A stretch of 64,000 nucleotides of DNA, from the NCBI RefSeq assembly GCF_022581195.2, contig NC_061476.1:7796098-7860097 (forward strand), in the 5' to 3' direction. Shown piece after piece: positions 20,751 to 32,400 of the stretch. Within the stretch, counting starts at the first letter, position 1. Each line of letters begins with the position of its first letter. A model generated the notes under the pieces. It did no database searches and had not been told where the DNA came from. It worked only from the letters and a program-made list of their open reading frames with translations. Source of the DNA: Helicoverpa zea (Eukaryota > Arthropoda > Insecta > Lepidoptera > Noctuidae). A program made the translations under genes and the position numbers.

Positions 20751-20921
20751 TGTGGTGTGGTCTGGTCACGGTAGATTAGAAGAATTGAAATAATACGTCC
20801 ATTTAGTTTGAAGGTCCGGTTTATTGTGTAAAAAGACAATATAAAGACAATTACAAGTCAGTATTGCTGAAGAAGCATTTTAAATAAGGCTGTTTACATA
20901 CATGGATGGTTACACACTACA
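20751..20921 (-). repeat. 5' LTR of the Ty3/Gypsy element
   Basis: 171 bp, plus-strand start TGTGGTGTGG and end CACACTACA. Identical to the other LTR, which suggests insertion too recent for LTR divergence. Short for the superfamily. Confidence 0.95.
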
Positions 20922-21343
20922 ACGATTACCGACCATTTTCAGTTGTAAAATCACTTGATTTGACCAATAGGCGGCAACTCGGCAAGTATACTTGGTCAAC
21001 GTTTTGGTTAAATGGTGCACACACTCTTAAACTTACAATAATAGGTAACATTGTAGTAATACTGAACTTAAAATAACTTAGGTAAGTAAAGTCCACTCTC
21101 ATTACATTACTTAGTTCCGGAAATATAATAAAACTACAGTTTGTTTGTATGTATGTGCCAGGAAGATGTTCGCGCTTCATCGGTTTTACGAGGGAGACTG
21201 AAATACGAGTCGACACTTGCATTCGGGATGGCTTTTCATACGTTTGTAATTATACCAGCTGGCCGCCCCGACTTTGCCTTCCTTCTTTATTCCTTGCAAC
21301 CGTGAAAAATAATTGAAACTTTTTGTGAGATCGCTGTGAATCG

Positions 21344-21738
21344 TGAAAAAAGTCGTGGTGGCCTAATGGGTAAAGGACCAACCTCTCAAGTATGAGGGCG
21401 CGGGTTCGATCCCAGGTCAGGCAAGTACCAATGCAACTTTTCTAAGTTTGTATGTACTTTCTAAGTATATCTTAGACACCATTGGCTGTGTTTCGGATGG
21501 CACGTTAAACTGTAGGTCCCGGCTGTCATTGAACATCCTTGGCAGTCGTTACGGGTAGTCAGAAGCCAGTAAGTCTGACACCAGTCTAACTAAGGGGTAT
21601 CGGGTTGCCCGGGCAACTGGGTTGAGGAGGTCAGATAGGCAGTCGCTTCTTGTAAAGCACTGGTACTCAGCTGAATCCGGTTAGACTGGAAGCCGACCCC
21701 AACATATTTGGGAAAAGGCTCGGAGGATGATGGATGAT
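21344..21738 (+). mobile_element. tRNA-derived SINE, full length, with 11-bp target duplication
   Basis: Head GTCGTGGTGGCCTAATGGGT carries an A box (TGGCCTAATGG) and, about 40 bp on, a B box (GGTTCGATCCC), then a non-tRNA body ending in a GATGATGG tail. The flanks repeat GCTGTGAATCG at 21333-21343 and 21739-21749. The best-preserved SINE of this family here. Confidence 0.88.
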
Positions 21739-21749
21739 GCTGTGAATCG

Positions 21750-23370
21750 ACAGACAGGTTATTTGAATAGGCAGCTTGTTTTATAATACAGTTGTACCTT
21801 CTAGCTGTTTTTGTGATGATATCTGTGTAAAAATATGATTCCACAAAGCAAAACTAGCATTAACATGGTTTTTGAAGTCGAAAGCAAACTAAGCAGCTGC
21901 AACCTGAAGACTCACAAGACTCTATTAATTATCTACTTTTCAGTACTTTTACTTTCGTAAAAAGGTTTCTTCACTCTAAAGTTTTCTACTTTTCAGTGGC
22001 TATTTTTACAAAGAGTTTTTTTTTTCAAGTTGTTTCCTAAACCACATTTGAACCGTTCTTCTATGTCTTACAATTCAATTTAACGACACACCATATCTCC
22101 GTAATGACTAACCGTTGAATATAACTGTGCCTGATCATGCGAAGGCTATCGGCAGATCAGTAATAGCACTTCAATAGCCACCGCTATCATACTGATAAGA
22201 TATCGCTAACTGAATTAAATTGTCGGTGAACGCTCAATCTTTTAATAAATTTTAAATGGGTGGTGTTGGATTGGGTATTATGGTTCTATGGTAATTGTAA
22301 TGTCATACCTACATCGTCACATTTTTAAATGTACACATCTTTCGGATGTTCTCTTGTCCTATGATTTTGACTTATAATTTGGCCCAAACGGGTTAAGTCT
22401 ATGGTTAATCGCCACCACAAATCACCGTTCCAAAAATCCAGCGTATCCGATTGTAAAAAATTCAAGTCGTATTCTGTCAGAAGGATTTGAGAAAGTCTAA
22501 ACCTGAAACCCGTGAATTGGCTTAACAAAAATACATGTATGAAGTGCAAAATTAAAACTAAGACTTGCGGCTACTAAAGTTCTTCCTTCTTTCTTCTGTT
22601 CCCAAGTTATTATGGCAATGTTTTCCGCTTCCGTTCCTCTCTGTCAGCCGTCATACTAACATCAACTCCTTTCTTATCCATAATATATCTGCTTACAGGC
22701 AATTCCTAAAGTTTTCCTTAAATATAAGTACCTAAACTAGAAAATACTCTAGTAACGAAGGTGCAGCTTTCAGGATATATCGGCTCTGAAACTCATGCAA
22801 GCATTTTTATGTTTCCGCTGCACGCAGCTAAAATCCATAACTTTAGATATAATAGATAAATCATACAAAATTATTGTAATAAATAAAGAGCTATTTAAAT
22901 AAATAATTGGATTAAGGAAATCATTGTTAATTTGTTTTATGAATCCCTTAAAAATTATCAATTAGGGTGGCACAGTAATTTCTTCAGATCACGTCAAGTA
23001 TTTTATTTATTAGGATCATAGCCAAATTATTATGCATTTATTAAAACGCACGAATTTTCGGTCTTGTATTTTACCTGAACATACAACATACAAGGCAAAT
23101 ACAATGCATAACTCCCAGGGCTTTCCCTGCATCTAATTAACAAAAGACGAACTCAAAAATTACTGTGGTTTTTCTATGGACAATAATGGTTCTCAAAAAT
23201 CAGAAACCATTTTTTTTGCCAAAATTGTAGGTAACAGATATGGTGGTAACTTATGGAAAATTTCTGAGTACAGGTTACTTAAAAACCTCACCTAAATTTA
23301 TCTTAAGGTTTCCACATAAATCTGCATGCATGAAAATATTATTATTCCTGTTATTCCTAATTTTCCTTAG
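21750..23370. other. No gene recognised; region upstream of exon 1
   Basis: Contains the RTE fragment at 22585 but otherwise AT-rich DNA. Probably intronic if the 5' noncoding exon lies further upstream. Confidence 0.45.
22585..22690 (-). mobile_element. RTE-type LINE fragment (end of ORF)
   Basis: Minus strand encodes MDKKGVDVSMTADREERKRK then stop, overlapping and extending past the segment at 14290. Degraded copy. Confidence 0.65.
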
Positions 23371-23490
23371 GACATCCAGCCTGAACCATGGATGACCGGA
23401 CCGTGGACCTGATCTTCGGCGGCTCGCTGAAGTCGCTGCCGCCGGTCAGCTCCAAGATTGTCAGGATCTTCACCAGCTCCACCTTCACAG
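23371..23490 (+). CDS. NWD1: NWD1-like exon 1 (17 nt 5'UTR plus aa 1-35)
   Basis: The exon follows a TTTTCCTTAG acceptor, so an untranslated exon should lie upstream. The ATG at 23388 has a CACC-like context (AACCATGG). It encodes the N-terminal leader and the start of the FTSSTFTD motif, and ends ACAG|GTAAGATG in phase 1. GC content and codon use are markedly higher than in the surrounding intron. Confidence 0.85.
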
Positions 23491-26400
23491 GTAAGATGAC
23501 CACATAAAGAGCTACAGCAAACCCCAGTGGGGCCCACCAGGGTCAGAACCTGCCAGGGCTGCGGGATTGTTCGAAAGAGTAACCACGGCCCTGCTACATG
23601 GTCAGAAGGAACATGATGGGTTTAAATCAGTAAAAAGCTCCTCGGTGAAGCAGGAGGGGGGGAGGGGTATATCGTAGATGTTCGATTAGTAAAAAAAATA
23701 CTGTGGACGTTATTTGCCGCAATATTCAAGTATAGATTTTTTATTCACGGTTCTCACACTTTAAACTCAAATAGCAGTCTGGGGGTTAACCGATGACGTT
23801 CCTTATAATAGTAAAAAATCTTCAGGGCATCCTCGACAAGAATCATACGATATTTTTTGCGGGGACAAACCCTATCGGGGCTGCGAGATTGTTCGAAAGA
23901 ATTACCGCGGCCCTGGTTTCCCCATTATGGGCTTTATTCAGTAAGATTCTGACTTACCCACAGCGAGAGGGGGACCATTTGATGAGTTCCCAGGTTGGGC
24001 AGGAATCTTCTGAAGGCAGCGGCTGCCTTCTCCAGTTTATACAAAACAGTTTATAAAAACAGTAGATACAAAACTTCAATGGGGTTCACATATTTCTAGC
24101 CTCGCGGGAAGGCTTAGTTCTGCCGCCTACGCCGTCAGGAAAGTCAGACAGTTCACAGACGTCGACACTGCTCGATTGGTGTATTTCAGTAATTTTCACA
24201 GCGTTATGTCCTACGGTATCCTGTTGTGGGGCAAAGCCGCTGATATAGAGAATATATTTATTCTACAAAAACGTGCTATACGTGCGATATACCAATTAGG
24301 TACCAGAACTTCCCTCAGAGAGCTGTTTAAAGAAATTGGTATTCTTACTGTGGCATCACAATTCATCTTTGCCAATATACTGTATATTAGACAGAACTTA
24401 CATTTATATACCAAAAAAAGTGAAGTCCATAGCATTAATACAAGAAATAAGCATAAACTGTGTGTACCCTTTCACCGGCTTCATAAAGTGCATGGTTCAT
24501 TTCTGGGTCTAGGTATTCGTTTCTATAATAAACTTCCTCTGTCTTTATTAGAACAGCCGTTTAATAAATTCAAAGAACAAATTAAGGCTATTCTTATTCA
24601 AAAGGCATATTATACAATTAACGATTATTTGAATGATAAAAATAGTTGGTCGCCATGTTGAACGCAAGACAGCTATACTATAATTGTCTTTTTTTTTTGT
24701 GAATGACATCTTAATTTTACAATCAATTATTATTATTCATTTTTTTTTTACAATTTTATATTTTTATTATTGACCTTACTTGGTTTTACATTATTGACAG
24801 GATACATTTACTGTATTTATTATGTTTTATTTAAATCATCTATTTATATTTATTTTTTTTTCCTTTGGATTACAGTAAATAAGGACCACTACTTAGCGAT
24901 AATTGATCCTGATATTGAGTTATGTAGCGGTGAGTACGTCATGCTCCCTTAGACGGCACTGCTTGCGGTAGCGTCGGCGGTCGGGTTGCTTCCCTCCCTC
25001 AAAGATGTGCGAGGGGGGCGATGGCTGATCCTCGCGTTATGCTCGTGAACGGGTGCTGCTTGTGGTGCCAGGTCGTCTTACTGCCTATACTATAAGTAGT
25101 ATTATATAATTTTGTAGACTCTTTTCTTATACTTCTTTTTTTTTTACTGGCTGAGCGGTCCAATTTACTAGATTCATTACTTACCCATGTTGTACATTAC
25201 ACAGGGTTGCAATAGAATATCACATGAAGGTGGGCACTCCCTCATAAACTATTATAAATATTGGAGGCTATACATTTTTTTCACATCATATTTATTCAAT
25301 GCTTGAGTTAGACAAGTCACGTAGGGTGAGTGCTAGCTAGCATGTGGTGGATTTTATAAATCATTTTTAAATGTAATTTTATTTTATGACAATATTGCGT
25401 ATTGCATACTGCAATACTCACTGTACTTTGTTGAAAGGTTCTTTTAACCTACAGACAGACATGTGTTGCTGGGGAGTTTGTTGCGCCACTTCTTCTTCCC
25501 AGCAAAAACACATAGGAAGTGGTGAAGGGTGGGCGTTTTTGGGGGCTGTCTTATGTAATTTTTTACACGCTTTTTATTAGCTTCACCTGTATGTTTGTAA
25601 CCGACTTCTTTTGGCGCGATTTTGACCCACTTGAAACGGCCAGATTTCGTTCAAACTTTGTAGATTTATTGAGGACCGATGACAATACAATAATTTGATA
25701 AAATAATTCCATTTTTAACCGACTTCCCAAAAAGGAGGAGGTTACACATAAACATCGATTACTCCGAGGTTTATAGACCGATTTACGTGATTCTTTTTTT
25801 GTTCGACTCGGAATAGCTGCCAGTTGGTCCCATAGTCATCAGGTCAGGATCTGATGATGGAAACCCTGAGAAATAGAGGGCAACCTTCAAAAGTTGTAGG
25901 CATACATAGGGTAAAAACTTGACACTCAGGTGTACGCCTAAAAGCACTATTCAACTGTGAAGATTTGGAGCTGACCTGATGATGGAGACCAGAGAGGGTC
26001 GAGGGAATTCGACAACTGAATATGTAAACTACCTCGTGTTTGGGCTTAAATTATTTGTATTGACAAGACCTTTGCAATAGTGAAGGTTTGGAGCGGACCT
26101 GATGATGGAGACCAGAGAAAGTCGAGGGAACTCGACAACTGAATATGTAAACTACCTCGTGTTTGGGCTTAAATTATTCGTATTGACAAGACCTATGCAA
26201 CAGTGAAGGTTTGGAGCTGACCTGATGATGGAGACCAGAGAAAGTCGAGGGAACTCGACAATTGAATATGTAAAATACCTCGTTTGGACTTGTATGGATA
26301 GTGACAACTATTCATATCACTGTAAAGCTTTAAATAAATAACCTTTTTACAAAAAAATTAAACCGACTTCCCAAAACACTAAAAAGCAAAAAAAAAAACT

Positions 26401-29400
26401 AATTTTAGGTGCATCGGCCTAGAAGTCGGTGGCAAAATTAACTTAGTAACATCCATTAGACACCGACTTCTAGGCTTTTCAATTTGCAAAATATGATTTT
26501 TGTTAATTTATATAATTTTCATCTATAGTCGATAAGGTAAGAAAATTAATTAAAATTTTCTAGAATTTTTCTCTACAGTCGATAAGGCAGGACTCGATGT
26601 TAATTTTTATTTCCAATAATTATCTTTAGCAGTTTTCTGTAATATTGTCAATTTTTTGTATACTAAAGATAATTTTAATTCTACAAAACAAATAATAGTT
26701 TTAAAACAAACTAAAAAGTAGAAAATAAATAATAGTTTTAAAAAAACTAAAAAAACACGCTTTTTATAGAAAAACGAACCAAAAAATAGAAAATAAATTT
26801 TAATGAATTTAAATTAAGAAAACAGTGTTAAAAATTTCAATGAATATAAATTAATAATAGTGTGAATACAAAAAAAAATATTTAAAAAAAGCGTGGGGTG
26901 CTTTTTAAGATATTATCTAAATGAAAATCACTGTACTCATATCTGTCAATAAAATATTTATAACTATTGACACCATGCACCCCACGCTTTTTTTAAATAT
27001 TTTTTTTTGTATTCACACTATTATTAATTTATATTCATTGAAATTTTTAACACTGTTTTCTTAATTTAAATTCATTAAAATTTATTTTCTATTTTTTGGT
27101 TCGTTTTTCTATAAAAAGCGTGTTTTTTTAGTTTTTTTAAAACTATTATTTTTTTCTGACGTTCGAAAAGTGCTGTTTTGCAGCCAAGTTTGAATAAATG
27201 AGTTTTGATTTTGATTTTGATTTTGATTTTGGGACCGTAATGTAATGCTCCAAACATTGTGGGATTTTTTGGTATTTTCAAAGTCAAATAGCAGCCTGGG
27301 GGTTAATTGTAGATAATTCTAGTAATAGTAAAAAATCTTCAGAGCATTATTCTCTACAAGAATCTACAATTTTTTTCTTCTGGCCGACACTTTCATTTTT
27401 GGGTACAAAATGTTCGAGACTTGAATGATCTCCTTTATGACATTCTAATATTTCGGAACAAAGCTTGATTACAACTCAAAAGACACAATTTCAATCCACT
27501 TTTTACGACATGATATTACCTATTTGTGTGGTGTACGTTTTTTCTACGAAACGCCAAATACAGTTTTAAGCGTCAATATTATTATTAATTGAACCTGGTT
27601 CTAACCCATATTTTCATTGTTTCAACCAAAAATACTAAAACAAAGACAGCAGACTCAAACTGCGTCATTCAAGCGCCCCTATAGTGCAGGTTTCAAATGG
27701 TATTTACCCACGTAGAGGGCAAACTTCGCACAAAATGTGCACTATTTTTAGCTTTCCAAGCAATAATGGTTTTTGAAGCTAGTGATTCAATACCATTTAC
27801 GTGTTACGTAATAAACGGATAGATATGGTGTAGGAGTAGTGAAATGGATGTTACAAAAGTTCTGAAAGAAAGTAATACGATGTATTTGATAAGCTACTCA
27901 TTTTTGAAGTCGGTTAAAAGATTAATAAAGTATTTTATGTTTTCTATTGATCCACCCAGACAGAGGTCTAGATAATTGAACATAGAGTTCAATTTAAAAG
28001 CGTTACATCTATTCTTTACTTTTATAGTGAAACAACTACAGTCAAACATTTTTCATTTATGAAATCACTAGCTTCCCGCCCACGGCTTCACCCGCGTAGA
28101 GTTCGGTTATTTCGTGTTTCCAAGAGAATTCTTCAAAAGTCCGGGATAAAAACTATCTACGTCCTTTCTAAGGAAAATCTCAATGTTATTAATATTATAT
28201 TTAATAGAAGCTTACTGACAGCTAGAAATACCACAAATCCACTATAACCTATCGATCCAAGCAGCTTAATATCTTCAAATCGTGATCAAATGCAATTTTG
28301 TATTCATTTCCCCTACAAGTGGGGAGGGTGGGGATGGGTGGGGTTGGGTGGGGCGAAAGGGGGTTCAAATGAACAACTTTTAATTAACGCCATATTTATC
28401 AGATAGTAGGCGGTGATCGGTTTTGGAAAATTTAATTTTACTTGACCTACTTTTAATGTGGTTTTAAAAACTTTGGTTTTAAGATTCAATATCTTAAGCT
28501 CGAAGCATGATATCCTTTTCTCTACAATGCATCTTCTTAAGTCGATTGTTAAGAAGAGTTTAAAAACTTTGCTGTGTGATGAAAACAGCTTTTCTTTATT
28601 TTATTTTTTTACACCTTTACACACGACTGGTAAGCCCTACCCAGGCTGTGGTAAGCAATTTTTAGCTGTTGTCATGGGCGCTAACACAACTGATAAACTA
28701 CATATTCTTTATATATGCTTATAAATACATATCATCACACCCAGACCACAGCCAACAAGCATACTCATCACTCAAATGTTGACCGTACCAGGAATCGAAC
28801 TCGGGACCATCAATTCGTCCAGCATGATGACAGTCGCACAAAAGTGGTCGTCTCCCTCATCCAGGAATCTCTGAATCTTCTGAACCGATTTCGAAACTTA
28901 AACTAGTTATTTCCACTATAACAGTGCACGATAGACGTACAATACAAAATGTACGGCATTATTCTAGCGTGCCTTGTCAGCGACACTCTAGCTAGAGGTA
29001 GTGCGAATATTTCAGACTCACTATTCGCTCGCTCGGTGATATTTAGACGAAGATTTTAGGCTCTATCGAAACATGGATTGGATAAATCTCTTTTGCAGTG
29101 TTTGATGGCTCTCTCATAAAAATACAATAAATAGCTTTAGTTATTTAAAAGCAGTAAAAGTTATTGATGTTGAAAATAACGTTTGTTATATGGTAGCCAA
29201 AGTTAAATAACAAGATAAGGTACTCTATTTTCTAACAACTGCAGTTCACAATACAGCCTGATGATCGACTTATATATACAGGTCTGTATATATAACCCTG
29301 ACACCCATTTTACCCATTGGACGCAAAATCCTCAAAAGTAGCCATCACTTCTTACCTAAAACCCATATTTCTTCAAATATCAAAGCTCTATCATCCATTA

Positions 29401-32400
29401 GATTTCTAAGATATTCTCTTCCATCTAATCCTAGCCACAAAATTCTTCAAACCACTCCATCCTAACTCACTATTCTTAGAACGATTAAATATTAATTCCG
29501 GTACAGCAACACTATAACGTTCGCGTGAAAACATGGAAAACAAAATGACTAGCGGAGGTGCCATAACGGAAAATCTTCTAAGAAAGTAGCGCGCCAAAAT
29601 GCGGGTGTTCGGGGGAGGAGGAATGTTCCAGTGTTCGCCCTTATACGCCTTCTTTGGATCCTACTATTTTTTGCAATGCCAAAAATCGTTGATATAATAT
29701 CTCAAAGAACCAGAACGCTCGTTAGTTCACTTCTAACTGATCGTTTTGGTCATGCCCATCGTACATATTTGACCTAAAAGAAGGCCCCTGACCTACCTGC
29801 ATTATGGTATCTCCGCTCATCTTTCTTTACTCCATTCGTGTAATCAACCCAATTCCATGCAATAGTGACAAGAATTGCAGTCACTATAGTACTGCAGAAC
29901 TGGTGAATTTATTTACACTGAGTGGTAATGGAATGAGGGGCTCGTGGCTAAGTAGCTACAAGGGTCGATTATGATAAAGTTAAGCAAAGGTTGGCCCGTG
30001 CGATCGCTGGATGGGTGATCAGGAGTTCCTCAGTATATTCGGAAGTCATGCAAAATGTGAAAGTCTTTGGAAGGCCTTACAGGTCGGACAAACAGTCTTA
30101 CTAAGGGATATCGGTCGCGATTAACTAGGTAGAACAGATCAGAATAGAATAAACTCTCTCTTAAACTCAAATTCTACTTATAAAATCAAGAAATCTTCAT
30201 AAACATTATTCAAAATGAGTTCCACCTCTGTACTAAACGGTAAGTATATTACTACAAACCCACATTAACTGCATAACACCGGAATTTATCTCGAAGCGAT
30301 TGAGATAGCGATTTCTCTGAAATATTTTATCATACTTCAATAATTATGTGAATTTATTTCCAAGAACATTGCTACTTAAAATATCATTAGCGTGTCATTC
30401 TCAAATTCAGGGCAAAGGCCTCTTGTCGAGTACATACATTAGTTAGACAAGGAAAATGCTTGCAGCATTAAATTTTTTTCATGATACTCAATATCTATTT
30501 GAATTTATCTACTTATTTATTTCAAGAACTTGTAAATATATTTAAAACATAAAAAATTGGTGACCCCCACCGGGAACAGGGTCCAAGATACCTGTGAGGT
30601 TTCTGTCTCTGGTGCCCTAACTGCCTTCTGAATTAGTCCCTTGACCCAAACGAGACCTTCGCAAATTGTCGATCAACGCAGTCATTGAAAAATGAAAAGA
30701 TTTTAAAATATCGATAATAAATAGGTCTTATCACAGCCAAACATAGTTGGGAAAAGCCTAAAGAGATGATGATGGTATTGTATTCAATCTAAATCTTCTT
30801 TACTTCCAGATACAACGATGGAGAGGAATACTCTCATGGCGAAATGTTACCCGCGCATCAAAGACTACTGCCGAGAGAAACATGGGTTAGAGTTTCAGGT
30901 AAGAGAAAAAACCTATACTAAATTGTAGAGAGCGTTTGTGTATTTTTAACAATGGTCGTTTTTGTTTGACTGTTGAAAGTTATTTTATGATAATTGATAT
31001 GGAATTAACTGTAGACTTTTAGCAGCACATGGATATCAAACCAACGAACTACTAAAGTCCTATCCTTACTAAATATTATGAATTCGAAAGAAATTTTGCT
31101 TCTCTTTGTCTGTCGCGCTTTCACACCAAAACTGGAGTGGAATAACGTCTTATCCAGATGCGGGAAATAGATCACGCGGGACTCAGATTCAACCGTCGAG
31201 AATAGCTAGTTTATTATAATTATTAGACCTAAAGAGCTTCTAAGATAGGCGGTTATCTATCAAATAATTCACTGTAGCTAAACCGTATTATTCAAGTATA
31301 TGGATTATTTAGCACTCTAAAAATATTAAAACTTCCTCAATTCAAAGATAACATTCAAATGGCTTCCTAAGAATATTTTTTGGGTGTCAAATTAAAACCA
31401 ATATTTTCATGGAATTACATAAGTTTCTTTCAGAGGAAACCAAACTTATTATTGGATTTGCTGTGATTTTCCACGAATAACTGTTTAGAAGATTATTTTC
31501 TTTAGATTTAGTATTAAAATTAATGTCTTCCGATAGGCGAATAAAAAATAAACGTTTGGGGCTTTGAACTAATACTTTAATACGATAAAAAAATAAGTGG
31601 GTTTTAGGCGGATCAAAGTTTAGTAGAGTATGGATGTATTATTATGACATAACTCTGCCTCGCTTCTGAAATAAAAGCTCGCTAACAATATTTGTAATTC
31701 TGCCTATCCTACCTTTGTGCCAAAACTACTGAACCAATTTCAATTTAAGGTAAGTACATTAATGGTAGAATACAGAAATACAAAAAGAAATAGAGCCTAA
31801 AAATGGGAAAAGTCTATTTTTAATTGGGATGCGGTTGTTCAATCGGGTAGAACCGCGGGATGAATATATTTTAATACGTGCGTATTGTAAATTAAAGTAA
31901 GTAAATTCAGTCACAAAGACATGCAAATCTTAACTATAGCTAAATTAAACTTTGAAATGAAAGCTAAATTAAAAAGATACATAAAATAAGCCATAGCAAG
32001 TAATAACATAAAATATATTTCCAATAGAAAATGTGTTATGAAAAAAATACGGAAAGGTACCCCTTACCTTTTCAATTCGTATAAGAAGTCTTGACCCGAC
32101 ATCCGATACCTTTGCCCTTAGATCCCATATTTACATAAAAACCTGATGTTATCTATCCTCACGAATATTACAGAAATATTTTGTACAATTTTGCACTGTA
32201 AAAGCGTCAGTAATCTATACTAATATCATAAAGCTGAAGGGTTTGTGTATTCCACCACTTTGAAAAAATACATTCAGTGTTAGGCTCCATTACCAGATAA
32301 TAAAATAATACTTACTTCAAATCAAACTTAAAAACGGGCTTCATTATAAGATCTTGAAACCTAATCGTAGTCAAAGTTCGTCAAAAGGCTTTTCTAACAA

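Larger units (their letters stand above)
15002..20921 (-). mobile_element. Complete Ty3/Gypsy LTR retrotransposon, recently inserted
   Basis: The 5920-bp element has two 171-bp LTRs (20751-20921 upstream, 15002-15172 downstream in its own sense) that look identical base for base. It begins TG and ends CA and is flanked by the 4-bp target duplication ACGA (14998-15001 and 20922-20925). Order on the minus strand: LTR, primer site, small membrane ORF, gag, pol (protease, RT, RNase H, integrase), integrase tail in another frame, LTR. The domain order RT-RNase H-integrase with DDE spacing places it in Ty3/Gypsy (Metaviridae). No envelope ORF is seen. If the gene at 23.4 kb has its first exon near 13.1 kb, the element is antisense in that intron. 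Confidence 0.95.

Noticed and set aside
29967..30023. Possible 5S rRNA gene
   Set aside because: Only the central promoter part matches; the 5' and 3' stems are missing.
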